Positions 9,034 through 17,581 of a stretch of DNA of 64,000 bases are shown here, one piece after another. The notes under the pieces were generated by a model. The model made no database searches and was not told where the DNA came from. It was given only the letters and a program-made list of their open reading frames with translations. The position numbers and the translations under genes were made by a program. Source of the stretch: Bradyrhizobium sp. Ec3.3 (GTDB lineage Bacteria > Pseudomonadota > Alphaproteobacteria > Rhizobiales > Xanthobacteraceae); the NCBI RefSeq assembly GCF_000472925.1, contig NZ_AXAS01000001.1:62001-126000 (forward strand), written 5' to 3'. How positions within the stretch are numbered: position 1 is the stretch's first letter; each line of letters starts with the position of its first letter.

Positions 9034-9061
9034 ATTACGAAAATATATTGCGTTTTCGAAA
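9034..9061. promoter_or_regulatory. Paired TTTCGAAA-type operator, dehydrogenase-cupin promoter
   Basis: ATTACGAAAAT (9034-9044) and TTTTCGAAA (9053-9061), CG centres 19 bp apart, about 70-95 bp before the dehydrogenase start at 9130. It shares spacing and sequence with the dioxygenase promoter, pointing to common control. Confidence 0.55.
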
Positions 9062-9129
9062 TTTTTCCACGATGGTCTCCGAAACGGCCAAGCCTCGCGC
9101 TCGCCGTCCAATATTCGACGGAGGAAGCC

Positions 9130-10245
9130 ATGGCAGTATCTGAAACCATGACCGCAGCGCGGCTGCACAAGGTTGGCGGCGAACTGAAGCTCGAGAATCT
9201 GCCGACGCCCAAGCCGGGTGACCTCGACGTCCTCGTGCGCGTCAGGGCTTGCGGCATCGTTCCCAATCTCGGGAACATCCTTGCCAATTGGCCGACATGG
9301 TTTCCCCACATGCCGCAGCCGCCGCTTCCGGCCGTGTTCGGTCTCGATCCGGCCGGTGAGATCGTCGCGGTGGGACGGCAGGTTCACGCGCTGAAGCCCG
9401 GCGATCGCGTCTACGTCAACCCGGGTCGCTCATGCGGGACATGCCGTCATTGCCGCAGGGGCGATGCCATCTCCTGCAAGCACTACGCTTTCCAGGGCTA
9501 TTTCGGCTTCAGCGAGGATGCGATGCCGACCTTCGCACAATACCCGAGCGGAGGCCTTGGCGAATACATGGTTGCCCCGGCCTCGGCGATCGTGAGCATC
9601 CCGGACAATATGAGCTACGAACAAGCCGCGCGCCTTGGCTATCTCGGCACGAATTACTCGGCCTTGAAGAAGGTCAACGCCGGACCTGGTGATACCATCC
9701 TGGTCAATGGCATCAGCGGCACACTCGGCATCGGCGCAGCCATTTTTGGACCGGCGATGGGCGTCAAGAAGATCCTAGGCACCGGGCGCGACCGCAAGCT
9801 GCTGGAGGAGATCAAATCGCTTGCTCCCTCACGCATCGAGGTCTTTTCGATCGATGACGGCAACGTCACCGACTTCGTGATGAAGCATACGCATGGCGAG
9901 GGAGCCGACGCCTTCATCGACTGCCTGGGCCCCGGCGCCAAGCACGAGACGTTCCTGCAAGGGCTCGCGAGCCTGCGGCGTGGCGGTATTGCCGTCAACA
10001 TCGGCGCCGTGATGGGAGAGATCCCGATCGATGTCCACTGGTTGATGGATCACTATCAGCGTCTCTGCGGCTCGCTCTGGTTCACCACCGAGGAAGGCCA
10101 GGAGATGGCCGATCTGGTCGGCGCCGGCGCCGTGGACCTCTCCATGTTCAAGACGCAAGGGTACCCGCTCGCGGAAGTCAATCAGGCCATATCGGGCATT
10201 GCCGCGCGGCATGGCGGCTTTTCCAACTTCGTCATCTATCCCTGA
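9130..10245 (+). CDS. MDR-family alcohol-dehydrogenase-like enzyme, catalytic zinc ligands missing
   Basis: 371 residues from ATG at 9130 with GGAGGA just upstream (the frame opens at 9019, but that part covers the operator). It is a zinc-type medium-chain dehydrogenase/reductase with the four structural-zinc cysteines (SCGTCRHCRRGDAISC) and a Rossmann loop (GISGTLGIGAAIFG). The catalytic zinc ligands are not present: the usual GxCHTD is ACGIVPNLGN and the usual GHE is GLDPAGE. A paralogue with the same replacements lies at 36983-38092, also next to a cupin gene. The enzyme probably works without catalytic zinc, as quinone-oxidoreductase-like members do; reaction unknown. Confidence 0.8.
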   Translation: MAVSETMTAARLHKVGGELKLENLPTPKPGDLDVLVRVRACGIVPNLGNILANWPTWFPHMPQPPLPAVFGLDPAGEIVAVGRQVHALKPGDRVYVNPGRSCGTCRHCRRGDAISCKHYAFQGYFGFSEDAMPTFAQYPSGGLGEYMVAPASAIVSIPDNMSYEQAARLGYLGTNYSALKKVNAGPGDTILVNGISGTLGIGAAIFGPAMGVKKILGTGRDRKLLEEIKSLAPSRIEVFSIDDGNVTDFVMKHTHGEGADAFIDCLGPGAKHETFLQGLASLRRGGIAVNIGAVMGEIPIDVHWLMDHYQRLCGSLWFTTEEGQEMADLVGAGAVDLSMFKTQGYPLAEVNQAISGIAARHGGFSNFVIYP

Positions 10246-10289
10246 CTTCAACATCACATCCAATTTCCAAGAGCTGAGGAGAGAGCAGC

Positions 10290-10826
10290 ATGACCGTCAG
10301 ACGCGTCGTCACGGGGAAGAATGCGAGTGGAAAGTCCGTGGTCATGAGCGACGGCCCCTCGCCGCGCGAAATTGCGCTCAAGCACACTCCCGGCTTCAAT
10401 AGCGCGCCCATCTGGATGTCAGCCGGGACACCCTCACTCTCGGCAGCCACCAGCGACCCGATGGGAGTGGCCGGCGCAAGCCTGCTGCCGCGCGCGGGAG
10501 GATCGACCTTCATCATCGTGACATTCCCTCCGGACAGCGTGATGATGTCTCCCGATTTCGATCCGACCAAGGCTGGCCCCGAACATCTCGTGGCGACCCC
10601 CGGTATTGCGGATCACTTCGAGATGGACAATCCAGGAATGCACACCACGCCCACGGTCGACTACGCCATCGTCCTCGACGGCGAGATTTGGCTTGAGCTC
10701 GACGATGGTGAGACCGTCCACCTGAGGTCGCGCGATACAGTGGTTCAGCAAGCCGCCCGCCACGGCTGGCGCAACAAGGGAAACAAGCCCGCCACGCTCG
10801 CATTCATCTTGCTTGGCGCGAGTTGA
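10290..10826 (+). CDS. Cupin-domain protein, partner of the MDR enzyme
   Basis: 178 residues, starting 44 bp after the dehydrogenase stop with GAGGAGAG upstream. The C-terminal half is a single cupin barrel: VDYAIVLDGEIWLELDDGETVHL and VVQQAARHGWRNKGNKPATLAFILLG, with TFPPDSVMMSPDFDP before it. The metal-binding His pattern is partial (GMHTTPTVDY, RHGWRN). A close paralogue at 36432-36968 has the same neighbour, so the pair travels together. It may be an enzyme or a sensor for the same substrate; its function is not known to me. Confidence 0.8.
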   Translation: MTVRRVVTGKNASGKSVVMSDGPSPREIALKHTPGFNSAPIWMSAGTPSLSAATSDPMGVAGASLLPRAGGSTFIIVTFPPDSVMMSPDFDPTKAGPEHLVATPGIADHFEMDNPGMHTTPTVDYAIVLDGEIWLELDDGETVHLRSRDTVVQQAARHGWRNKGNKPATLAFILLGAS

Positions 10827-10907
10827 AGCTAGTCTCGTCACGTAGGCAACGACATCGCCGACGAGTGCCGGCGAAGTCCCGCCGACCGACTTACCGAGAC
10901 GCCGCTC

Positions 10908-11908
10908 TTATCTGTCGATGCGCTCAATCTTTGCGTCGTCTACAACCTTCGACCGCTTTGCAATCTCGCTCTGAACGAGTTGGCGCATTTCGCCCGGGGT
11001 GCTGCTTCGAGCTTCGCCACCGATGGCTGTCTCAAACGCTGCCTTTACGGCGGGATCCGCCAACACCGCAACGATCTCGGCATTTAGCTTGGCGACGATC
11101 TCGGGCAGCGTTCCCTTGGGAGCAACAATTCCGGCCCAGGTCCTGACATCATACCCCCTCAGTCCGGCTTCGTCTGCCGACGGCACATTCGGAAGTAGCG
11201 CCGTTCGCGAGGGCGACGTTACGGCCAGCCCGCGAACGGTCCCGCCCTCTATCTGACTTGCGAGAGGACCGTTGTCCCAAATATCACCGGCACTTCTCCT
11301 CCGAGTAATGCCGTGACAGCCGCGGAATCTCCGCGATATGGCACGTGGAGCATTTTTGTGCCGGCGGACGTATTGAGGAGCTCGCCCGCAAGATGCTGAG
11401 TAGTACCAAACCCCGTCGAGCCAAAGCTGACTTCGCTCGGCTTGCTCTTCGCAAGAGCAATCAACTCGGGCAAAGTCTTCACAGGCGAGTCTGAACGCAC
11501 AGCGATGACAAAGGAGTAATAAACCAGCGTCGAAACCATCTCGAAGCTGTCCGTAGGGCTGAAGGCGAGCGACTTGTACAGTGCGCCCGAGATCGCATGC
11601 CCACCGGTCACCAACCCGATCGTGTAGCCATTTGGATCGGCATTCGCGACCATCGCCGCGCTGATATTGCCGCCCGCGCCAGGCTTTGCTTCGATCACGA
11701 TCGGTTGCCCCAATCGCTTCATGAGCGCGTCTGAGACGATCCGCGCAAGCGCGTCAGCAGCTCCCCCCGCCGCGAAACCGTGAAGTAGTCGAATTGGCCG
11801 ATTTGGGTAGATTTCCGCAGCGGACGTCGGTATCGCCAGGGCCAAGAGGCAAAGCATCCCTAGAGCCAGGGATGACGCACATCGATGTCGACGAAGTCGC
11901 ACAACCAT
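10908..11908 (-). pseudogene. TctC/Bug-family periplasmic binding protein, frameshifted
   Basis: Starting at ATG 11908 (a hydrophobic signal peptide with LALAIPTSAAEIYPNRPIRL), the family reads normally through GGAADALARIVSDAL, KPGAGGNISA, HVPYRGDSAAVTALLGGE to TTVLSQ, then hits a stop at 11249. The rest (GGTVRGLAVTSPSRTALLPN, YDVRTWAGIVAPKGTLPE) continues in another frame to 10908. The total length of 1001 bp is one base short of a multiple of three, so one base is missing near 11262. Bug proteins capture carboxylates for tripartite carriers or sensing. It lies 58 bp after the FAH gene in the same direction. Confidence 0.85.
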
Positions 11909-11966
11909 TTCCGTCTCTTTTTCTAGGCAATCGAGCCGACCTTCCGTGCGGAAGACTGGGCGCCCG

Positions 11967-12827
11967 TCACTCTTGAACGACGGGATTGCGCAGCACCCCG
12001 ATATTCTCGATCTCGACTTCCACGACATCGCCGGGCTTTAGGAAGACCGGCGGCTTGCGCGCGAAGCCGACACCCGCTGGCGTTCCCGTCGCAATCACAT
12101 CGCCCGGGACAAGATCGAATATCGTCGAGCAGTAGTTGATCAATCGAGGGATCGAGAAAATCAGCATCGACGTATCGGACGATTGCTCGATCTTGCCATT
12201 GACGCGGGTTTCAAGCTTGAGCTTGGTCGGATCACCGATCTCGTCCGGCGTCACTAGCCAGGGGCCGAACGGGCCAGTTCCGACAAAATTCTTGCCAGAC
12301 GCAATCTGCTGCGCGTGGCGTTGCCAATCCCGGACACTAACGTCGTTGAAGATCGAGTAGCCGGCGACATGATCGAGAGCGCGATCCTCCGCGATATGAC
12401 GCCCGCCCCTGCCGATCACGACGGCGAGTTCCCCCTCCCAGTCGAGGTTATCTGACACCATCGGCCGCACGACCGGTGCGTTGTGTCCCACCTGTGAACG
12501 CCATACTCGGAGAAAGATTGGTGGAAACTCCGTGATCTCACGCTTCAAACCGGTCGCCACGGCCTCATGATGGTGATCAAGGTAGTTTCTGACGGCGCAA
12601 ACGATCTTCTCCGGACGCGGTATCACCGGCAGAAAACTGATTTCTGCCAAGCGCGAGGACGGCCTAACTGCTGCAACCAGCTCATCGCGACGTTTGAAAT
12701 CCTCGCTCCCTATGAAGTCTGCAAGAGCCGGGTATTGCGGCAGCGCTCGCCCCAGATCGACAACCTCACCGCCGACGACCGCCCCCCAGCTCTCCCCGGC
12801 ATCAGTCGAGAATGACAACAACCTCAT
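11967..12827 (-). CDS. Fumarylacetoacetate hydrolase (FAH) family protein
   Basis: 286 residues. The C-terminal FAH domain is clear: PEKIVCAVRNYLDHHHEA, then the metal-binding Glu pair in DNLDWEGELAVVIGRGGR, AGYSIFNDVSVRDWQR, FGPWLVTPDEIGD and DVIATGTPAGVGFARKP. FAH proteins hydrolyse or decarboxylate acyl-pyruvate-like products of aromatic breakdown. The gene has its own upstream TTTCGAAA pair at 12852-12880 and is followed by a broken TctC gene. It could take the ring-cleavage product of the meta-cleavage operon; which one is inference. Confidence 0.85.
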   Translation of the reverse strand: MRLLSFSTDAGESWGAVVGGEVVDLGRALPQYPALADFIGSEDFKRRDELVAAVRPSSRLAEISFLPVIPRPEKIVCAVRNYLDHHHEAVATGLKREITEFPPIFLRVWRSQVGHNAPVVRPMVSDNLDWEGELAVVIGRGGRHIAEDRALDHVAGYSIFNDVSVRDWQRHAQQIASGKNFVGTGPFGPWLVTPDEIGDPTKLKLETRVNGKIEQSSDTSMLIFSIPRLINYCSTIFDLVPGDVIATGTPAGVGFARKPPVFLKPGDVVEVEIENIGVLRNPVVQE

Positions 12828-12851
12828 CTGCTCCCATTCCCCTCGGCATAA

Positions 12852-12880
12852 ATTTCGATATTTATAATATTTTCGAAATC
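12852..12880. promoter_or_regulatory. Paired TTTCGAAA-type operator, FAH promoter
   Basis: ATTTCGATA (12852-12860) and ATTTTCGAAAT (12869-12879), CG centres 18 bp apart, 25-52 bp before the FAH start at 12827. A member of the same family as the sites at 8.0, 9.0 and 23.2 kb. Confidence 0.55.
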
Positions 12881-12933
12881 TAGGCGGAGCGCAAGTCGTT
12901 TGTTGATCGCGGCTTAAGCCATCACGCCTCAGC

Positions 12934-13968
12934 TCAGGCTTCGGCAGCCTTTCCTTGACCGACTGCAGGTTCCGACTTGGTGTCCCTTAACCAGTACCCA
13001 ACAGGGAGAAGTTGCACGCCCGTTCGCGCTCCGAAGATTCCGTACAACCCGCTTGGCAGGAACAACGAAAATAGCAGCGCAACTGCGCCAAGTCCGATCA
13101 TGTACCACACGCCCATGCTCCCGAAGGCCGCCTCGATCGCGTAAAAAATCACGGCGCCGATGATAGCACCTTCGAAGGTGCCGAGCCCTCCGACGAGCAC
13201 CATGAAGATCATGTAAGACGTCCATTGTGCGCTAAAATAGGTCTTGGGCTGAAATGAAATCGCGGTCGCAAGCCAGAGCGAACCGGCGATTGCAGCGCCG
13301 GCGGCCGCGAACACGAACACGATGCGCTTGACGGTCACGACACGCACCCCGACCGAATTCGCCGCTTCCTCGTTGTCTCTGATCGCCTGCAGGCCGGCTC
13401 CGGTTGCGGATCGAAGCAACACGAACAAGATGGCGAGAACTGCCGCAACTGCCGCAAGCGCGATCCAGAACGTCAAAGCGTTCCGCTGGTCAACCGTATA
13501 GGCATTGAGAGCGATCAGCGAGATGCCCGTCTCACCTTGGATCAAGGGATCAAGGTTCACGAGCAAATGGATCAGCTCAGCCACGACCCACATACCGACC
13601 GCGAATTCGCTAGTCTTCAGCCGCAGCATGGGCAACGACAGCGGCAAAGAAAAGAGAGCAACAATCAGCGGAGCCACGACCACAGCGGTGTAGACGTTAA
13701 CCCCGGCGTTCGAAAGACGAATCGTGACATAGGCGCCAAGACCAAAAAAAGCCTGCTGGCCAATGGAAACCAGACCGCCATAGCCCGCAAGTGCATTCCA
13801 GGTCGCAGCGAGGATCACATAGATAAACAATGTGGTCATCCTGTCGAGCGTGGCCGGGCTGGCGACGGTCGGCAGAAATGACAAGGCCAGCAGGAGCCCC
13901 ACGCCCGCGACCGTGAACGTTACCGACGTCGGCGTCCACCGCGCCACCACAAGTCCGGAGTCTGTCAT
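12934..13968 (-). CDS. livM: LivM-type branched-chain/aromatic acid ABC permease
   Basis: 344 residues of the HAAT permease family: multiple hydrophobic segments, YGGLVSIGQQAFFGLGAYVTIRL near residue 65 and the coupling-helix region (LQAIRDNEEAANSVGVRVVTVKRIVF, about residues 200-225). LivM forms the membrane channel with LivH. It overlaps livH by 4 bp and is the last gene of the operon. The four Liv genes here sit with dehydrogenases and a CocE-like hydrolase, so the substrate is more likely an aromatic or organic acid than leucine. Confidence 0.88.
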   Translation of the reverse strand: MTDSGLVVARWTPTSVTFTVAGVGLLLALSFLPTVASPATLDRMTTLFIYVILAATWNALAGYGGLVSIGQQAFFGLGAYVTIRLSNAGVNVYTAVVVAPLIVALFSLPLSLPMLRLKTSEFAVGMWVVAELIHLLVNLDPLIQGETGISLIALNAYTVDQRNALTFWIALAAVAAVLAILFVLLRSATGAGLQAIRDNEEAANSVGVRVVTVKRIVFVFAAAGAAIAGSLWLATAISFQPKTYFSAQWTSYMIFMVLVGGLGTFEGAIIGAVIFYAIEAAFGSMGVWYMIGLGAVALLFSLFLPSGLYGIFGARTGVQLLPVGYWLRDTKSEPAVGQGKAAEA

Positions 13969-14870
13969 GATGCCTTGGTCCTAACGAAGCTGAAGATGCG
14001 CCAGACGTCTGCGATGCGATCAAGCGAGGTCCGTGCGACCAAGACGACCAGGAACGTCGCATGGCCTGCGATCAGAAATCCCTGCGGACTGATTTGAGCG
14101 CCGACGCTCTGAGCGATACCGAGCGTCAGGCCGCCCAGAAGCGTGCCCCAAAGGGATCCGGTGCCACCGATTACGGCAGCCTCGAAGGCGAAGATCAGTT
14201 GCGGCGTGCCCGCGTATGGATCGAACGTGGCGCGCATGCCCAGGGCCGCCCCGGCGATGCTGACCGTCACCATTGCGATCGCCGTCGCGCAAATATTGAT
14301 CCAGTTCGCGTCGATCCCTAGGAGGCCGACCGTATCCCTATCAATGGCAGTCGCTCGAATTGCACGACCGAGCTGGGTGCGCGACAGGAACAGCTGCAGG
14401 CCTCCCAATAGCCCGACCGCGGCGAGGAAGATGTACACGGCCAGCTTTCCCACGAACACGCCATCGGCCAATTCCCAGGAATCGTAGGAGAGATCCCCGA
14501 TGAACGGCGCCAGCGATCGCGTATCGGCGCCAAACTGTTGGAAGAGGAGATTATCGATGCAGATCGAAAGACCGAAGGTCGCCAAGACAGGTATCAGAAA
14601 GCCCGAGCGAGCCGACCGGTCGAGAACCAGACGCTGTAACGCTACACCAAGAAGCGCCATTGCGGGGAACACCGCCGTCCAGCCAATCGTCGGTGGCAGG
14701 CCGGCATATTCGGCCAGAGCCCAAAACCCAAAGGCAGCGAGCATGGCAAAGCTGCCATGTGCGAGATTGACCAACCCCATCACGCTGAACATGAACGAAA
14801 GACCGCACGCAATCAGCGCGTAGTACCCGCCAAGCAATATTCCCTGGAATATCTGTTCAACCCAGATCAT
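13965..14870 (-). CDS. livH: LivH-type ABC permease
   Basis: 301 residues, very hydrophobic, with the LivH signatures CGLSFMFSVMGLVNLAHGSFAML at the N-terminus, RTQLGRAIRATAIDRDTVGLLGID (coupling region) and FEAAVIGGTGSLWGTLLGGL. Partner of LivM in the inner membrane. It overlaps both livM and livF by 4 bp (ATGA), so the set is translationally coupled. Confidence 0.9.
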   Translation of the reverse strand: MIWVEQIFQGILLGGYYALIACGLSFMFSVMGLVNLAHGSFAMLAAFGFWALAEYAGLPPTIGWTAVFPAMALLGVALQRLVLDRSARSGFLIPVLATFGLSICIDNLLFQQFGADTRSLAPFIGDLSYDSWELADGVFVGKLAVYIFLAAVGLLGGLQLFLSRTQLGRAIRATAIDRDTVGLLGIDANWINICATAIAMVTVSIAGAALGMRATFDPYAGTPQLIFAFEAAVIGGTGSLWGTLLGGLTLGIAQSVGAQISPQGFLIAGHATFLVVLVARTSLDRIADVWRIFSFVRTKAS

Positions 14871-15586
14871 GAATGCGCTCCTACCTGGCCGAGGCCGAAA
14901 TAGGCATCGGTGATCTGGTCTCGCGTCAATTGGCTCGTCTTTCCCTCGAGAACAACGCTCCCCTCCAGCATGCAGATCATCCGATCCGCGACGGACATCG
15001 CACGATCGAGCTTCTGCTCGACCAAGATGATCGTCGTGCCTGCCGCGATCAGCTTGGCGATCGCCGCATAGACGAGATCAACCGCGACCGGCGACAGCCC
15101 CAGGGAAATCTCATCGAGCAGCAGGAGCTTGGGGTTCGTCATCAGCGCGCGGCCGATGGCGACGGCCTGCTGTTGCCCGCCCGAAAGATTCCGAGCTAAC
15201 GCATGGCGGATCGGCTGGAGCTGCGGCAGGGCTTCCAGAACTGCGTCCAGGTTCCAGGCACCTCGATTGCCGGCAGAGAGACCGAGAAGCAGATTCTCGG
15301 TCACAGACAGCTCGCCAAACAGCCGGCGGCCCTCCGGAACGAGCGCAATTCCCGCACGCGCCCTCCGATACGACGGCGCTGATGTTACATCCTCGCCCGC
15401 AAAGCTGATTCGGCCGGCCTGCGGGAGGTGCGCGCCGGCAATCGCACGCAGCAAGGTCGTCTTGCCGGCGCCGTTGGCGCCAACGAAGGCAACGGTCTCA
15501 CCCTGGGCAACATCAAACGATACGCCGCGCACGGCGCGCAAGAGACCATGGCGAACTTCGAGTTCTCTGACCGACAGCAATGTCAT
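14867..15586 (-). CDS. livF: LivF-type ABC transporter ATPase
   Basis: 239 residues. Walker A is GANGAGKTTLLRAIAG (about residues 35-50), the signature is NLSGGQQQAVAIGRAL (about 135-150), Walker B is LLLLDEISLGLSP, and the H-loop area is TIILVEQ. VPEGRRLFGELSVTENL is typical of LivF. It provides ATP hydrolysis with LivG. It overlaps livG and livH by 4 bp each. Confidence 0.92.
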   Translation of the reverse strand: MTLLSVRELEVRHGLLRAVRGVSFDVAQGETVAFVGANGAGKTTLLRAIAGAHLPQAGRISFAGEDVTSAPSYRRARAGIALVPEGRRLFGELSVTENLLLGLSAGNRGAWNLDAVLEALPQLQPIRHALARNLSGGQQQAVAIGRALMTNPKLLLLDEISLGLSPVAVDLVYAAIAKLIAAGTTIILVEQKLDRAMSVADRMICMLEGSVVLEGKTSQLTRDQITDAYFGLGQVGAHS

Positions 15587-16374
15587 CCGACTGCGCTCCC
15601 GAGATAGGCCCGCACGACGTCGGGATGCTTCATCACGTCTCGAGGTTTCCCGTCAGCAACGATCTTGCCGCTGTCCAAGCATACGAGCCTCTCGGTTACC
15701 TGAACAAGCACGTGAACGATGTGCTCAATCCACACCAAGGCGATGCCACGTTCCCGGAGAACCTTGATGGTGCTGACCAACTCGCCGGCTTCCCCATCCG
15801 TCAGCCCACCGCCGATTTCATCGAGCAGCAAGACTTTCGGATCGGTTGCTACCGCCCGGGCAAGCTCCAGCCGCTTGCGGTCGAGCAACCCCAGCGTTTC
15901 CGCGCGGCGATTGGCCACGCGGAGCATGCCGGTGAGGCGCAAGGTCTCGACCACCCGATCATAGGCTTCTGAGGCCCGGTGGCCGCCACCATGCTGTGCA
16001 GCTACCAGGGCATTCTCGAAAACTGTCATACCGCTGAATGATTTTGGGACCTGATGCGTGCGCGCAATTCCGACCCGGCAGCGCTCAGCCGCCGGCAATC
16101 GAGTCACGTTCTGACCGAGATAGTGCACAGAGCCGGCAGTCGGCTCCAGCGCGCCCATCAACACGCTGAGCAATGTCGTCTTGCCCGCTCCGTTGGGGCC
16201 GACGACGCCGACAGCCTCACCTCTGGACAATGCGAACGCGACATTATCAAGCACGGTCAGGGCCCCGAACCGCTTGACGATGCCCTCCGCGGACAGGACG
16301 ATGCCTTCCGTGTGGGCCGCGCCTATTTGCGGTCCGGGAAGCCGCCCTTCCCCTGACTCTACCGTGCCTAGCAA
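15583..16374 (-). CDS. livG: LivG-type ABC transporter ATPase
   Basis: 263 residues with a 25-residue N-terminal extension before the ABC domain. Walker A is GPNGAGKTTLLSVLMG, the LivG-type signature region is LGLLDRKRLELARAVATD, Walker B is VLLLDEIGGGLTDGE, followed by ALVWIEHIVHVL. Second ATPase of the HAAT importer. It follows the alcohol dehydrogenase gene after 39 bp. Confidence 0.9.
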   Translation of the reverse strand: MLGTVESGEGRLPGPQIGAAHTEGIVLSAEGIVKRFGALTVLDNVAFALSRGEAVGVVGPNGAGKTTLLSVLMGALEPTAGSVHYLGQNVTRLPAAERCRVGIARTHQVPKSFSGMTVFENALVAAQHGGGHRASEAYDRVVETLRLTGMLRVANRRAETLGLLDRKRLELARAVATDPKVLLLDEIGGGLTDGEAGELVSTIKVLRERGIALVWIEHIVHVLVQVTERLVCLDSGKIVADGKPRDVMKHPDVVRAYLGSAVG

Positions 16375-16413
16375 CGCAGTCGTCTCCTCTCCTAGCGGAG
16401 TTGCTCGTGTGCT

Positions 16414-17511
16414 TCAGAACAGCAGCACGGGCTTCACGCACCGGCCTGCGAGCGAGTCCTCAATGGCCTGATTGACGTCCTTGAACTTGTAGAACGTGAT
16501 CAGCTTCTCGATCGGAAAGCGCCCTAGGGCCTGTAGCTCGATGAGCTTCGGCAGGAATTCATCGGGATTAGTATCTCCCAGAATGATGCCCCTGATCGTC
16601 CGACCGCCGTTCATCACGTGAGACGTGACGAACGTCAGCTCGGAATCCTCTGGCGCTCCGCCGACGAAGCCGCAAGTCCCCCGCAAGGCCAGCACATCGA
16701 TCGCCTGACGCAGCACCGACATCGAGGCTGTGGTCTCAAACGTAAAATCGACGCCGCCGCTGCAGATGGCGCTGATCGCCTCCGGAACAGACTGCTTCGT
16801 CGCGTTGATGCAATGCGTGGCACCAAGCTCCCGCGCCAGGTCGAGCCGCTCATCGCGGACGTCGATCGCGATGATCTTGCCGGCGCCGATCAGCTTGGCA
16901 GCCATAATGGCACTCAGGCCGACCGATCCCGTTCCAAACACAGCGATCGATTTGCCGACCCCCACCTTCAGCGAGTTGATCACGCCTCCAGCGCCGGTGA
17001 TGACTCCGCATCCGAGCGGCCCCAACAATTCCAGGGGCGCATTGTCCCGGACCTTGACGACGTTGCGGTCGTGGCAGACTGCGTGGCTGGCAAATGAGCC
17101 CTGCCCCATGAACGTATGCACCTTCTCTCCACTCCTGGAGAGCGGCGTGGTTCCGTCCAGCCGTCCTCCACCGAAGTTTCGCGGAAAGAATTCATAACAA
17201 TAGCAGGGCAGACTGTCCTGGCAGCTGGGGCAATGTCCGCAAGAATCTCCGCTCAGGATGACACGGTCGCCGACCTTCACCTTGACGACGCTCTTGCCGA
17301 CCTTCTCCACGATGCCTGCACCCTCATGGCCGAGAACCATCGGTTGCGGCATGGGCACGATGGTGCCGTCGCGCACGGCGACGTCCGTGTGACAGACACC
17401 CGTCGCGACCATCCGCACACGGACTTCGTCATCGCGCGGCTCCTCGAGTTCGAGAGCTTCAAGCGTCAGCGACCCGAATTTCGACCGTGCGACGGCGGCT
17501 TCGATTTTCAC
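16414..17511 (-). CDS. Zinc-dependent NAD alcohol dehydrogenase (aryl-alcohol type)
   Basis: 365 residues if the GTG at 17511 is used (GGAG nine bases upstream; VKIEAAVARSKFGSL fits the family start), although the frame opens at 17565. Both zinc sites are complete: catalytic ligands in ATGVCHTDVAVRDG, LGHEGAGIVEKVG and LGCGVITGAG, and the structural cysteines in DSCGHCPSCQDSLPC. The Rossmann loop is FGTGSVGLSAIMAAK. Overall it resembles benzyl/aryl-alcohol and class III-like dehydrogenases. It lies inside the ABC operon, so it may oxidise the imported alcohol or its hydrolysis product. This contrasts with the two zinc-less relatives in the window. Confidence 0.87.
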   Translation of the reverse strand: MKIEAAVARSKFGSLTLEALELEEPRDDEVRVRMVATGVCHTDVAVRDGTIVPMPQPMVLGHEGAGIVEKVGKSVVKVKVGDRVILSGDSCGHCPSCQDSLPCYCYEFFPRNFGGGRLDGTTPLSRSGEKVHTFMGQGSFASHAVCHDRNVVKVRDNAPLELLGPLGCGVITGAGGVINSLKVGVGKSIAVFGTGSVGLSAIMAAKLIGAGKIIAIDVRDERLDLARELGATHCINATKQSVPEAISAICSGGVDFTFETTASMSVLRQAIDVLALRGTCGFVGGAPEDSELTFVTSHVMNGGRTIRGIILGDTNPDEFLPKLIELQALGRFPIEKLITFYKFKDVNQAIEDSLAGRCVKPVLLF

Positions 17512-17581
17512 GTCCCGAACTCCATTTTTGACCCAGTAACTTTCAAGCAGGCATTGCGTTCGCAACGTGTCGTTGGACGCG

